Part shown: piece after piece, positions 9,577 to 21,200 of the stretch | How positions within the stretch are numbered: position 1 is the stretch's first letter | Layout of the letters: the number at the start of each line of letters is the position of its first letter | Assembly: GCA_012656075.1 (NCBI GenBank) | Contig: JAAKBF010000075.1 | Coordinates: 1-64,000, forward strand | Direction of reading: 5' to 3' | Source: Phytophthora hibernalis | Taxonomy: Eukaryota; Oomycota; Peronosporomycetes; Peronosporales; Peronosporaceae | DNA: 64,000 bases | Translations under genes and position numbers: made by a program | The notes under the pieces: model-generated | The model's input: only the letters and a program-made list of their open reading frames with translations | The model's database searches: none | Told to the model about the DNA's origin: nothing

Positions 9577-11323
9577 GTGGACAACAAACAATTCGCGGAG
9601 CTCCTAACCGATGAGAGATCCCAATTCTTTCCTGTGGAGCCACAGTGGAAACTCAATTTTCTCCGAACGCTGCAGCCTCAAGACCCCCTTTCAACACAGT
9701 CGCCAGTATCATGGGCAACTCTTCTTGGGGTTTCAGATGACCAGGGGAGCAGCACTCATCGGACTTTCGCAAAGTTTTGGATACATTGGAAGCAATGGGT
9801 GTTGAGGAGACTGTGCAGAACGATTTCGTCGCCCACTGGAAAATAAAAGACATAACAGCAGTTCTAAAGGGAGCTGTGATCGTGGCCAACCATCACCGCT
9901 GACAAGATTTTGATTGCCAGTGTGCCTCCTCCTGTCCAGTTGGCTTTTACAGGGTATGCTGCTTGTCTGGTTGAACGTTTGTCGCTTCCGGAGGCAACCG
10001 TGAGAAGACCATTGTCCTTACTCACGTATATATTTTAGGCTTTTGAATTTTGATTCATCGGAAATCCCGGGCATGACATTGGCATTAGCTCGAACTGCCA
10101 TGAAAAGGTTGACATTTGTGGTTGATGGCAGGTTTTCTGTCGGACTGCCGCAAGTCGTGCGGAATGCGGGATATCTGTTGAGCACATTGCTGTGTGGATC
10201 TTCAATCTGTGACGTGGGAAGCCGACGATTTCCGAGTATTGTGCGTAAAAGTGGAGTGCGACGAAGTTGAACTCGAATGCACGTAACCATCAGATAACGT
10301 ATTCGCTGCACTATGCTCGGCATTAGCGGAACTGGTCTTGGTGCGAACAGTAAAATGCTTAAATTTTTATTCAGTCTCTCACGATCGATTGCCATGGGTG
10401 GTATACGCGCTGTATTGTGGATCTTCGTGTGTCTCCACTCAAACAGTGAAAATTAGATGCTCTTTGACTCAGGCGGTCATTGCCTCCGTCAAAGCAGTGC
10501 TGAAACCAAGTACCCATGCCCTGTTTTGGACAAGAATTTATCGATACGCGCCGAGTACGGATTTGTCGAATTGCAGAAGGGAGCGGAACTTCGACTTAAC
10601 GAGCTATCGGTGAAGAAGTTAATTTTGTTGTTTCATGTGGGTGCCGTTGTCGTGCGCTTTACAACCCCGCTGCTTCGCCTGGTTGGGTTAATGTCGTCGT
10701 TCCTGGTTACGGAATTTGCCCGACAAAGTTGGAAGCTGGTGTAACCAGATCATGTGAATACGGCGATACTAACCTTCTTCACACCAGTCAAAACAGGATC
10801 TCTGGTGACAGACCTGTTGACAATAATCGGCGGACGGCTTAAGAAACTTTCGTTTGGTAATTCGAATCCAACGAGGCAAGAAGATGTAGCAAATGTGGAT
10901 CTCAGCGTGCTGGCCATGACTTGCCCCGTCCTAGAAGACCTCCATATTTTCGACGGCTTCAACGTGTTGGTGTCAACCTACAACGATGCACTACGGAAGT
11001 GGCCGGTGACAAGGATTGTAATTGACCATACCACCACAGTCCCCGACCTTGGCCCCTGCTTAAGTGATCGCACATATCGAATGACCCGGGAACTGGTCAT
11101 CTTCCATGTTACTACATACTACCACTTTTGCGGAGATGCGATGAAAGCGCTTCGTTCACACGACGGAGAGTTTCTCCCAGTGACGAAAAGAAGTTCCCTC
11201 TTGAATCGAAAGCTGCGCTGTTGTGTTCCAAGCGGCTCGACTGAAGACCTAAAGGCTTTTCAGCTCTTGGATGCGCTCGCGCTAAGCCGCATTTTCGTGT
11301 TTGCCTCAACGCCTGAACAATGA
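9577..11323 (+). pseudogene. LRR-like protein gene with many frame breaks
   Basis: One coding signal runs through all three frames across 1.75 kb: MDNKQFAELLTDE; VLDTLEAMGVEETVQNDFV; KILIASVPPPVQLAF; PGMTLALARTAMKRLTFVV; EADDFRVLCVKVECDE; AEYGFVELQKGAELRLNEL; LTIIGGRLKKLSFGN; LSVLAMTCPVLEDLHIF. The last two look like leucine-rich repeat units of the large oomycete LRR family. About six to eight breaks are needed, more than in neighbouring genes, so true decay plus sequence error is possible. The longest unbroken piece is about 10754-11323. The product and any N-terminal domain are unknown. The segment may be expressed if the breaks are artefacts. Confidence 0.45.
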
Positions 11324-11970
11324 TCAATACAGTGTTGCCCGTATGGTCGCAATCTGTAGTAAGCTAGAAGTACTGTAGTAGAGATCGCCGGTTGCAGCCT
11401 CGCTATCATCAAACAATCTTTCCATTTATTAATTTGCGCATATTATGTATTATACTACCGTACTACGTACCTGTAGTAGGTTGTACCGGTATCACGTTGC
11501 TAGCAGTATCGGATTCATATGGGGATATGTTGGAAAGCGAATGGATTGTCAGCATCAACTTGAAAACCTCGAGGCCTTATAGCTTGTCGCTTTTGTCTGA
11601 GCTCACATGCCTTGCCAAAGAGCCGAATAGGATCCCCACTCGTTCACCTCCACACCTTACAACTTCCACAAGATACAAAATCTCCCGCAACAACCCGTTG
11701 TAGCGTGATGGGGGAGCGACGAGATGCCAGGTACATGTAGTTCCCGAGCCAAATCGTGAGGTGAGGATTTCCATGCTTGAAGACCCTCTTGGAATTGACA
11801 TCTCGAAACGCGATTGTAGACAGTAAATGGACGTTCGTGGGTCCTTGGCTGTCAGCACAAGGACCAGACACAAGTCTGCTGGAAAATGACCCTAAGCATG
11901 CCTAAACGTTAGCTCGTAAATGGTTAAATGCCCGTTGTTTGCGAGTTGAACACTGATAAGTTTTGTCAGC
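11324..11970. other. Intergenic, no gene seen
   Basis: The LRR-like reading may extend a little beyond 11323 (VARMVAICSKLEVL), then nothing recognisable. TACCGGTA occurs at 11484-11491. Confidence 0.35.
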
Positions 11971-13634
11971 TTAAGAGCCGTTATAACGCGAAACGAAGTC
12001 GCCGAAGCCGGGGATGATGCTGTCAGTCTGCGGGTCCACTTTGCTGTCGATTCCGCCCGTGACGATCTTCACCTCTGTAGCCAGTCAACATAAGCAGCAT
12101 ATCCTCAGAAAATATGCTTTCGTCCTACATCACCACAGAATGGACTTACGTGGGAAGCGGCTACCGACGGTGACAATTCCGTCGGAGGCCGCAAGGATCA
12201 CAACCAGCGAGATGCTGCACTCTTCACAACCGACACTGCACAGTGCCTTTAGGAACATAGCGTACACACAATCGATGTCAGTCTCAGCAGTGCCACCATG
12301 ATGCGCAGTGCACTTACCTCAATAGCCTTGCATTCTGTCTCGCCGGTGCTGCACGTGGCTGAAAAGAGCAGAACTTTGTGTTGGGCGATGTTGGCGGGCA
12401 GGTCCATGTGCTCCAGGCGCCAAGCCCGCTCGCCCCGCCTGTCCGTTGTCATCTCCACATGAATGGATCCTTGTGGGGCTTCAGGTTCCATCTGATGGAA
12501 CAGCACGAGAAACGGGAAGCCCTCCGATCCAATGGTCACGCCGCAGAACCGATGCCTGCGTTCCAGGCCGCGATACAAATGACCAGTGCCGGTAACCACC
12601 TCCACACTCGCCGTGCCGAGGACTGCCAGCGCTTCCTCCAGCAAGACCCTATATCCACCATCACACCGTCAAAACTGAGCCACAAAAAGCATTATCAACG
12701 GGAAAAAACTCACATGATGAGGCGCCCAGCTACACGTCGGAAAGTTGCGCCGCTCGAGCGGTTGTCACGCAGTGTAGTCATCAGCAGCAGCACCGAGTTA
12801 GCGCGGACTTCATGCACCATCATCTCTGCACCCGGGGTCCTTCAAATGTATCTGCAGTCTCTCTACAAGCAAAAAAACATCTCCACGTGAGCAAAAGCCT
12901 CCTCCTCCATGAACTCGTCCGTACGTTTCCTGCGCCGACTTGACCAGCAGATTATAGCGCGAGAGGATCTCGAACCGGTTCTTCTTGATGTGGCAAATCG
13001 CCGCGCGCGTGACGCCGAACTCGCGCGCCAACGCCGCCTGCTTCTCCCCGTTCTCAATGCGCTTGATAATGTTGCGTCGGTCCGTGTCGCGCAGGTACCG
13101 CACGCGCTTCTTCTTCTTGTCTTCCATCACCTCCTCCTCAGGCTCCTCCACGTCTTCCACAACAGATGGCACAGTCTCCCTCTCAGGACGCGGCGTTCCG
13201 TTGCTACTCACCGGCGACTTGCTCTGCACCACCGGAATCTGAACCTGAACTGGCGCCTGCGTCCTGTTCTCGTCCCTAAAGCTCCTCTCCGACGGCCTGA
13301 AGTGGTCCACCGGTGACGCCTGTCGTCTCTGCGTCCTGTAGCTGTCATCCTGTCTGTCCTGCGTCCTGTAGCTGTCGTCCTGCGTCTGGTCCTGCGTCCT
13401 GTGGCCATAGAATTCGCGCGCGAGTTGCTGGCGCTGCGTCAAGTTGCGGTGGCGCGCGCAGCTCGCGTAGAAGGCCTCGCGCTCGTCCTGCGCCGTCTCT
13501 GGCGCCCACTGGCGCGTGTATCGCGGCGCTTGGCGCGACATGTCGGGCGTGGCGCGCCATTCCTGGAAGCGCAGAGACGCGGCCGCCTGCGTGAGGCTGC
13601 GAGCTACGGAGGACGCGTGCGCAGGAGGCGTCAT
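11971..13634 (-). CDS. psq-type HTH protein fused to a degenerate UPRT domain (copy 1)
   Basis: Residues about 1-170 are low complexity (QDDSYRTQD repeats, acidic DVEEPEEEVMED). Residues about 175-225 are a psq/CENP-B-like helix-turn-helix (KKRVRYLRDTDRRNIIKRIE, AALAREFGVTRAAICHIKKN). After an uncertain junction near 12840-12900 comes a UPRT fold: VLLLMTTLRDNRS, ATFRRVAGRLIM, LLEEALAVL, GFPFLVLFHQMEPEAPQGS, VLLFSATCSTGE and the C-terminal IIPGFGDFVSRYNG. Exons after the junction end at 12714, then 12318-12648, 12150-12246 and 11971-12074. The PRPP loop (usually DPMLATGGS) reads SATCSTGE, so phosphoribosyl transfer is doubtful. At the junction either an intron or an indel must be assumed; the frame TDEFMEEEAFAH looks the more protein-like. 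The role is inferred as a DNA-binding regulator with a nucleotide-sensing-type domain. Confidence 0.75.
13313..13400. repeat. Coding tandem repeat in HTH-UPRT copy 1
   Basis: A block around GTCCTGTAGCTGTC recurs and, on the minus strand, encodes the repeated QDDSYRTQD unit. It is probably slippage prone and absent from the paralogue. Confidence 0.7.
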
Positions 13635-14497
13635 AATGCGGAATGATCAGATACCGGGAGACCGCGTTGGGTCCTTTGGAGCGAGAGGGGTCTTTTGTTT
13701 TGACTGGACTTTGTATGTAACAAGCATGGGTTGTTGTATTTTGGACGCTTATTCGGAGTGAACGGCGCAGAGAAGGGGTGAACGTGAACCTTTGGAAGTA
13801 GATAAACAACCCCCGTTTAACCCGATGGGTGCACGTGTGGCGCACACAATTGCGACTTTTCTGTCGCCGAAGCCTTCTGTTGACTTCGCGAACTACGGTT
13901 TTTATCCATGCAGTCTTCTGTTGACTTCGTTATTATAACTGCGTTTTTAAACGTTGCCTCCAGCCATGCAGCACCTGGAGGAGAAAGAAAGCAGACGTAG
14001 AATCTCACCGAAACCTGCGGACCTCGCAACATCCACCGACCGTCGCGATTTGAGTATTTATGTGCCGAAAAGTAGTGGAACAGCCAACCTCTAATCAAAT
14101 GCGAGTATCCAAATTTGGTGCGACCAATTTAGGCCGAAGCAGCATGGCAATGAGCTCGACGCTCGGCACCACGCCAAGCCACATGCACACTCAGATCGTC
14201 TCACGCATTCCAAACCCAGTCGAGGCCGGAAATGCATGTCAACATGGCGACTTTGGCCGCACCACCCCGAAAAAGGGTACGTGCACAAAAACTCGTCCGT
14301 CCTGCGTATTTTTGCAGCCGACAGCATCCGCCAGCCTTTGGCGCTGGAAGAGGCGGCAAGCAACACGCTCACATCGCAAAACACGCTTTCGAGCGCAACG
14401 TAAACTCCTGCAAAGTCTCAGTTTGCAAAAGTCTCCGTTTTGCAGTCCAAGTGTCCCTGTATCGCTCGAAGTGTCCCTGTTTCTCGGTCGGGCCCTC
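13635..14497. promoter_or_regulatory. Shared upstream region of the head-to-head HTH-UPRT pair
   Basis: 863 bp between the chosen start codons of two divergent paralogues. It contains a 15-bp direct repeat (13874-13888 and 13915-13929). An open frame extends 5' of copy 2 (from 14060) but reads as unstructured Ser/Arg-rich sequence, so I place it in the leader. Two near-identical AAGTGTCCCTGT segments near 14450-14480 are also present. Confidence 0.45.
13874..13929. repeat. 15-bp direct repeat in the HTH-UPRT promoter
   Basis: CTTCTGTTGACTTCG occurs at 13874-13888 and 13915-13929, 41 bases apart. A spaced exact repeat between two genes for DNA-binding proteins is a plausible operator; this is inference. 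Confidence 0.6.
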
Positions 14498-15769
14498 ATG
14501 GATACGCAAGAACGAGACACGCGGTCGTGCAACAACGACGACCGTCAAGTTGAAGGCAACAGTGCACCCCAGCCAATGGACGAGCAGCCGCCTCTGGGTG
14601 AGTTCATGGCGCTGTACGCGGCTGCCAATGGCGTCGCTGGCTTCGCGCACAGCAGCAGCAGTTCGTCCAGTGACCAGGCCAATGACACCACCGCGTCTAT
14701 GAGTAAAGACGACGAATCCATTGAGACAGAGGCAAAGGCCGAGAACAACGAGCAAGCACCGCAAAAGAAGAAGAAGCGCGTGCGCTACCTGCACGACACT
14801 GAACGCCACAGTATCATCCGACGCATTGAGAAGGGCGAGAAACAAGCGGCACTGGCGCGCGAGTACGGCGTCACGCGTGCAGCCATTTGCCACATCAAGA
14901 AGAACCGCGACGAGATCGTCACGCGCTTCGACCAGCTGATCAAGCAGACCAAGGAGATCGACCGAGCCGAGAAAATTGCAAACAACCAACCAGGTGAACA
15001 GTCGATGGTACGAGAGATTCGCTCGAGCGCAGTGTTGCTGCTCATGACGACGCTCCGGGACCAGAGATCCGACGCAGCCACCTTTCGTCGAGCTGCGGGG
15101 CGGCTCATCATGTAAGGGTGTGAACCGTTGGCAGTGGTTTTCGTGTCCACTCACTCTGTTTTTATGTTGCAGGATGCTTCTGGAGGACGCACTCGCCGTT
15201 ATCAGCGCACACGCAATTGAAATGACCACCGCTACAGGCTATTTAACGCGTGGACTCGAACGTACCAACGAGTTTTGTGGCGTGGCGGTCGGCGCAGAAG
15301 GGTTCCCGTTCCTCGTGCTGTTCCATCAGATGGAGCCCGACGCGCCGCAGGGCTCCATCCACGTCGAGCTGGAAACGGATCAGCAGGACCGCAGCGTCTG
15401 GCGTTTGGGTCACATGGACCTGCCGAGTGACATCGCTCGATACCGGATCCTGCTCTTCAGCGCGACCGTGAACACAGGCGACGGGGAGTGCAAGGCTATC
15501 GAGGCGCTCTGTAGTATCGGCGTTGAGGAAGAGCGCATCACTCTGGTGGCACTTTTGTGCTCCACAGACAGTATCGCGACTATTTGCAACCGCTTCCCAC
15601 GTACGTCTATCGTGCTTGTGGACAGGTTATCAGCACTGATCTCACTCTTTTGGTCGTAAATGCAGGAATACGGATCATCACGAGTGCCATTGACAGCCAG
15701 GTGAACCCACAGACACAGGAGATTATCCCGGGTCTTGGTGACTTTGTATCAAGATATAATGGTGAGTGA
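14498..15769 (+). CDS. psq-type HTH protein fused to a degenerate UPRT domain (copy 2)
   Basis: Exons 14498-15111, 15173-15600 and 15666-15769 give exactly 381 residues with no break. The HTH spans about 91-145 (KKRVRYLHDTERHSIIRRIE, AALAREYGVTRAAICHIKKN). The UPRT part spans about 170-381: SMVREIRSSAVLLLMTTLRD aligns with the first UPRT helix, GFPFLVLFHQMEPDAPQGS with the core strand, and GIRIITSAIDSQVNPQTQEI with IIPGLGDFVSRYNG matches the UPRT uracil-binding end. The PRPP loop reads SATVNTGDGE at about 301-310, without the usual acidic residue and GGS. The start is the first ATG after the low-complexity upstream frame. Copy 1 has an extra intron at the position joining KAIE and ALCS. A donor-like GTGAGT overlaps the stop, so a slightly longer C-terminus is possible. 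Confidence 0.85.
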
Positions 15770-15923
15770 CTTAGAATGGATAACACGAGAGCAGAAATAG
15801 GAATCGTAATGTCTCTGTAGGTGGACGGAAATATCATTATCAGTAGTAATGTGCTTACACTTGAGTTACGACCACCAAAAGATACCAAGTTGAAGTTGTC
15901 GCGACTGCTGGAAGATCAATCCG

Positions 15924-17874
15924 ATGGAGAGCTCTGTGCTGCTGCAGGCTGTGGGCGGAGTGGCGCGTGCTGTGCGATCGCTCTACGGTCCCAACAAGCT
16001 GCGAAAGCAGGTCACAGGTGGGTTCCTTACATTAAAAGCGTCGAGGTGGAGAGGGAATTGACTGGTTGTGCTTCGTGCAGACGAGTTTGACCAGACGCTC
16101 TTCTCTTCGGATGCGTACACAGTGGCAAGTGTACTGCAGAGCCAGAACGCAGGCACTGCCATCTTGCAGCAAGCGCTGGACGAGCAACGCCGAGCATTCG
16201 GCACGGTACGTGGCCTTTGCAGTCGTTACCTCTGGGGTCTGACAAAATTTGATGGGCTAGGGCTGCACTACGACAGTGACTTTGTGTGGGGTACTAGCGG
16301 AAGCTGTGCTTGAGCTGTTGCGCCAAGGTTTACCAGTGTAAGGTGTTGGCTGCAGATAATGTTGCAACCAGCGAGGGTCTGATGGTGGCTTTGGTCGGTG
16401 TAGGGACATTATTCGGCAAGCTTTGGCTTCTGTTGTGTGGTGCTGTCTGTCGGTATGTTGCTGTGCTGTGTAGATTGCTGTTGTATTGAGCTGACAAGTA
16501 AAATTGAGAGTGGCTTGATACAGACGGCTAAACACATGCGAATACCGCTAGCTGAAGTAATTCCATCCTTCGACACGTTGGTTTGGTCGCGTCAGCTCGC
16601 AACTTTAGGACGCCTTCTGTCTACGAGGTAAGTTACCTGGTTCACCTTTTCTATCATACGTGTGCTAACTGGAAGTAATCGACTCCTGTGTGTTTCAGCG
16701 CCGAGAAATCGATTGCAACGTCGTTAGCGGTGGAGGTCGTCTCAATACTCGACCCGATTCGCTTTTGTGGCGACGAAGATATCTCCTTGAAAGACCTCGT
16801 AACGACGCACGTGGTGCTTGGAGGAGTGACTTCCGCGACTAGTTCTCAAGTTCGTGCTGGCGTGTTGCTGCCTATCGCAGAAGTTGCTCCTCGAAGCTGC
16901 TTGAGTCACCGATTTTCTTCAGTTACCGACGGCACGATAACGATTCACGGAGGCGTTGTGGTTCTTGTCGGAGATTTAGAGACGACGGACTTTGCCACAG
17001 ATTCTTCTCTTCGAGTCATTTTCGTGCATGGAGATATTAGCACTCAAGCAATTGATGCGTCTACATCTACCAGAACGCTGCGCTCTGCATTCCTGTGTCA
17101 TCGTACGTCGCACTACTTCAGCTTGCAGAGATGAGTGGAGCTGAAATTGTAGACGCATGGGAAGAGCTCTTGCCGACTGCAATTGGCCACGAATGCCTTC
17201 ACGTGGAAGCACTGGATCTCTCTGTGAGTAGAATTCAGGATGACGAGGATGAAGACGAATTTGCGACGTTCTTCCTGCAGATTTTGGTGCCCAATTCCAA
17301 CTATCAGCCGCATGCCTCCGTCATTGTGCAAGGACCTACCAGATCTCTAGCTGTCGAACTACGAGACGACATCCGCAAAATGGTCTCTCGATTGCGAAAT
17401 GCGCTACGCTCGGGATACGTGATCCCTGGAAATGGGGGCCTTTGGTGCGCCTGTGCTGCAGCAGTTGCTCTCGAATCGGAGATGCAAGCCAAATCGAACC
17501 TAGAGCTGCTCAGTTTTGCTACATCGAGGCTTGTCGATCCATTAACTCAACTGGGTGTCATACTGCTCGAGAATTCGGGCGGGTCCGATCCAACCTCTGG
17601 CAACGACTCGTTCTTCTCCAGATTGGCAAAAGTTCGCGCGGTTCAAAAGCGATTTGCTCGTGGAGTGATCGATGTAGGTGTTTCCAAGTTTTACTCGCGC
17701 TACAACTTCCGAAGCACCGACTACGCCGTCTTGTCACCCAACGCAAGCGAGCCTGAAAGCGAAGACGGTCGAACTTTCCACGCAGGCGAGTACAAAAGCA
17801 CGAGCTCTGCTGTTCGAAAGGCCTTTCGAGTGATTCAGCTTCTGCTGAATATCGACCGCCACCACGTCAACTAA
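15924..17874 (+). CDS. Group II chaperonin-like protein, BBS10/BBS12/MKKS type
   Basis: The protein starts with SSVLLQAVGGVARAVRSLYG, then a G-N-K-type loop and DEFDQTLFSSDAYTVASVL, the divergent equatorial start of CCT-related proteins. Later come TLCGVLAEAVLELLRQGLPV, an apical-like region with THVVLGGVTS, and a C-terminal ELRDDIRKMVSRLRNALRSG followed by VIPGNGGLWCACAAAVALE, corresponding to the CCT GGGA motif. The canonical GDGTT ATPase motif is not visible, as in BBS chaperonin-like proteins that assemble the BBSome for ciliary transport. Exon borders: 15924-16017, 16081-about 16209, 16277-about 16336, an exon near 16524-16628, and 16700-17874. One base is missing near 17089 (SA then IPVSSYVALL). 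Assignment to one BBS subfamily is uncertain. Confidence 0.6.
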
Positions 17875-17997
17875 GACGTCTATTTCAACCATTTACCAGT
17901 ACTCGAAGCATGAAAGCCCTATTTTGAGCTCAAGTGTTGACAGAGAGGGCTTGCTATCACTTGTCTTTGTTCGGGCTAAAGCCAAGTCAGAGTAGCA

Positions 17998-18760
17998 ATG
18001 GCAGCAGCTACCAGTGCAGTCTCCCCAAAGAAATCGGGCATGCCTCGCCGCGCGCCTGTGTTCGTTCCGCTCGACTATTCGTTCATGGGTCTCACTTCGC
18101 TCTCAGGTTCGTTGTCAATCCTGAAAAGTATCGTCTCTTTGCTCACTCTTTATGCTAGAAATGCAGCAGCACGACCCCGTAAGTGGCACGAAGAAGGTCG
18201 TTAGCAGCTTGACAACTCGTTCAGGTGACGATCTCGAGACTTTGGACGCACCAACGAAGAAACGACCGACGTCCGTGTCTCTGCGCGCGAACAACAACAA
18301 ACTCTCGCATCTGGACGACCTGCAAGAAGCTCTTCGCTCGGTGTTCGACTATCCTGGAGCTTTGCAGTGGCTGGACCTGTCGGGAAATGTGCTCACGAGT
18401 ATTGCGCCCGACGTCTTCTCAGCGTATCCAGAGCTCTTCGCTCTGCATCTGCATGGCAATCTACTGAGCAAATACTCGGACGTGGACGCATTGGCCAAGT
18501 GGCTGCCACATTTGCACTCGCTCACACTGCACGGCAACCCGCTGGAGGAGCGAAAACACTACCGCAACTACGTGATCGCGGCCTTCCCGAGCCTCAAACA
18601 GCTCAACTTCAGCTGCGTGACGCCCGGAGACCGCGATCAGGCCGAAACCTGGGCCAAGATCTACCACAACGCGCGCAAAGCCGTCACACTGACGATCTGT
18701 GACGAGGCAGTGCACTTCAACTTGCAAATGGCTACATGCTCTAAGAAAAACCTGTCTTAA
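17998..18760 (+). CDS. LRRC51: Leucine-rich repeat protein LRRC51
   Basis: Exons 17998-18106 and 18159-18760 give 236 residues. PLDYSFMGLTSL near the N-terminus is the LRRC51 start block. SVSLRANNNKLSHLDDL, LQWLDLSGNVLTSIAPDVF, LFALHLHGNLLSKYSDVDAL and LHSLTLHGNPLEERKHYRNY are successive LRRs, capped by FPSLKQLNFSCVTPGDRDQA. The order and cap match animal LRRC51. Its biochemical role is unknown. The frame is unbroken. Confidence 0.85.
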
Positions 18761-18985
18761 ATCATGAAATGCTATAGGATGGGATTTCTCCATTTTCAGT
18801 CTCAATTCGCGCAAAACTCGTTGCCACGATTCCCTCTTTCGCCGTTTGCGTTGCGTTTGCGGCCGTGTCCTGTACATTTCGTTCCTTCGCGCGTGGCTTA
18901 CCGAAGTTCTGCAACAAGTTGCGCCACTCTTCGAGTTCTTCCTGCGCGTCTGTGGCCGCCTACGTGGATTAGAGACCGAGAGAAG

Positions 18986-21200
18986 ATGGACGCGAGTCTC
19001 AAGGAGACCGAGTACGACGTGCTGCTCGTGGGCACGGGCATGGTGGAAGCCATCCTTGCAGGGTAAGCTACTTTTGCACGTGTGCAAATTTTCACTTTTG
19101 CAATTGCAAATAAGGTTGCAAAGGTGAGCTGATGCAAAAGTTTTGCACTTTTTGCACAGGGCGTTGGCGCGAGTCGGCAAGAAAGTGTTGCATCTGGACC
19201 AAGTGGGGCAAAAATGCAAAATATTACATTTCGGAGGTGCAAAAGGTGCTAATTAGTGGTGTACATGGTGATATGTTGCAGAATGACTACTACGGCAGCA
19301 ACTACGCGTCCTTCCCTTTGGCGCAATTCTTGCGCTGGACGAAGAACGAGTATCACCCCTCGCCATTTTGGTGACGAGGAAGAGAACGGTCAATTGAGAG
19401 AAATTCTGTTGCAGTTGAGGCCGAAAAGCAGCGGGTGTTGCCCATGAAGAGCTCATTCGCATGTCAGTCGCTGGAGGAAAGTTTTGCAGATGAAGCCACG
19501 AAGGAAGAACTCGTGAAGCAGTCGTCGTCCTTCAGTATCGACGTCAATCCGCGACTTATGCTGTCGTCGGAGCAGCTGGTGGAAATCCTCATCACGTCGG
19601 GTGTGGGGCGGTACCTCGAGTTTGCAGCAATTGAACGCACGTACGTGCACTTGCAGCCCGGAACTAAAGCTGAAGGTGACCCTGATACAGTGTGGGAGGT
19701 GCCGTGCTCGAAGAAGGACGTGTTTCAGAGCAAACTGCTGGGAATGGTGGAGAAGCGACAACTGATGAAGTTCTTGCAGTTCGTGGCCGACTACGGCGAG
19801 ACGCACATTCTGCACGAAGACGTCAAGACCAAGAACGAGCGTTCGCTCGCTCTGGGTCGAGCGCTCAAGCGACCACAGAACAAGGCCAGTCAGGCGGATG
19901 GAGATTCTGCGTTGGTTGAGTACCTTGACCGGCCATTCCAGGAGCTTTTGGAGAAGCACTTCAAACTCTCCGCCAAGCTGCAACAGATGGTGGTGTACTG
20001 CGTCGGACTGGCGAGCTTCCCGGCCACGAAGAACCAGATTTCGGCTCGCGACGGACTCGCAGCGGTGTATCGTTACGTGTCATCCATTGGACGGTTCACA
20101 GGTACTGCCTTCTTGGCGCCGCTGTACGGCATCAGCGAGCTTGCCCAGAGTTTCTGTCGCCTCAGTGCCGTGTATGGAGGTATCTATGTGCTACGAGCTC
20201 CAATTGATGGTTTCGTGCTGGATACCGAGACGAAGGAGCTGCGCGGTGTACGCTGCAGTGACGGCGACGTGCTGCGGACCAAGCACGTGGTGACCAACGG
20301 CAGCTATGTAGACTGCCTTCGACTCGCGAGGACTGAGAAGGCCACACACTCTCACGGTCAGATTCTGCGCGGCGTGTTCGTACTGAAAGCCTCTCTTCGT
20401 GAGGGTATGAGCCGCCTCATGCTCGTCATCCCTCCCGAAGACAGCGAGTTCCAGAACCCGTTTGCCATCCAGGTCGTCCAGCTCGACGCTGGAGTGTACG
20501 CGTGTCCTAAGGGCTATTTCCTCGTGCAGATTTCGATGCCGCTGCCAACCGAGTGGTTTGATCAGAAGGAGCAGCAGCGAGAACTCGTGCAGTCGGTCAT
20601 TCGCCGTCTCATCCTGAGCTCAGAGGTGGAGCTGCAGGAGAAACAGGTCAAGAAAAATAAGGCGGGCGTCAAAGTGGCACCGAAGGAGGACCCGACCAAG
20701 GATTCAGTGGAGGAAGTTGGTGCTACCGAAGCAGCTTCCGTACCGGTTATCACTCCTACCGCCTCGGAGCCAAGCTGGAGCGACCGGATTGCGTGGCGAG
20801 CCATCTTCACCATGGACCACCTCGCTTCCAGTGACACGAAGGGCATCGACGAAACCACAAAAACCAAGGACCTGCCCACGAACGTCTGGGTGTGCGAAAC
20901 GTCCATGGCCGAATCGGACGATGCCTTCAAACAGAAACCGTCTCCGTTAGAGATCCATCTGGAGAGCGCGAGTGCCAACGCCGCGCCATCTTCGAGTCGT
21001 TGTGTCCTGGTGAGCCGTTTTTGCCCAAGAGCGCTAGTGCTGAGCAGGCCGAGCAGGAGGAGCAAGAAAGCGAGGAGGATGCGGTGCTGCGAGCCGCGCA
21101 AAAGTTGGCGCAGCAGACGGAGAACCCAACATCTAGTGCAGAGAGTGAAAGTGCCACCAAGGAGGTCGATGCTAGCAGTTCGGACAAGGAGACGCAGTGA
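18986..21200 (+). CDS. Rab escort protein (GDI/CHM family), component A of Rab geranylgeranyl transferase
   Basis: REP presents newly made Rab GTPases to geranylgeranyl transferase and delivers them to membranes. The N-terminal dinucleotide-fold signature DVLLVGTGMVEAILAGALAR, then VLHLDQNDYYGSNYASF, is split by two introns (exons 18986-19062, 19160-19202, 19282 on). The central block has FSIDVNPRLMLSSEQLVEIL, and the second GDI region has GTAFLAPLYGISELAQSFCR and AVYGGIYVLRAP. Frame breaks occur near 19373 and 19410 in the family's variable insert, and near 20975, after which RRAIFESLCPGEPFLP, the typical REP C-terminal block, continues in another frame to the stop at 21200. An Ala/Glu-rich tail follows. 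A long insert before the C-terminal block (about 60 residues, Lys/Glu rich) is lineage-specific. Confidence 0.85.
19063..19281. repeat. TGCAAA-rich introns of the REP gene
   Basis: Introns 1 and 2 of the REP gene contain roughly ten copies of TTTGCA/TGCAAA in both orientations (for example TTTTGCACGTGTGCAAATTT). Exon 2 between them lacks this bias. Confidence 0.6.

Noticed and set aside
14060..14497. Extended N-terminus of HTH-UPRT copy 2
   Set aside because: Open but unstructured and unmatched in copy 1; the ATG at 14498 begins sequence of the expected type.
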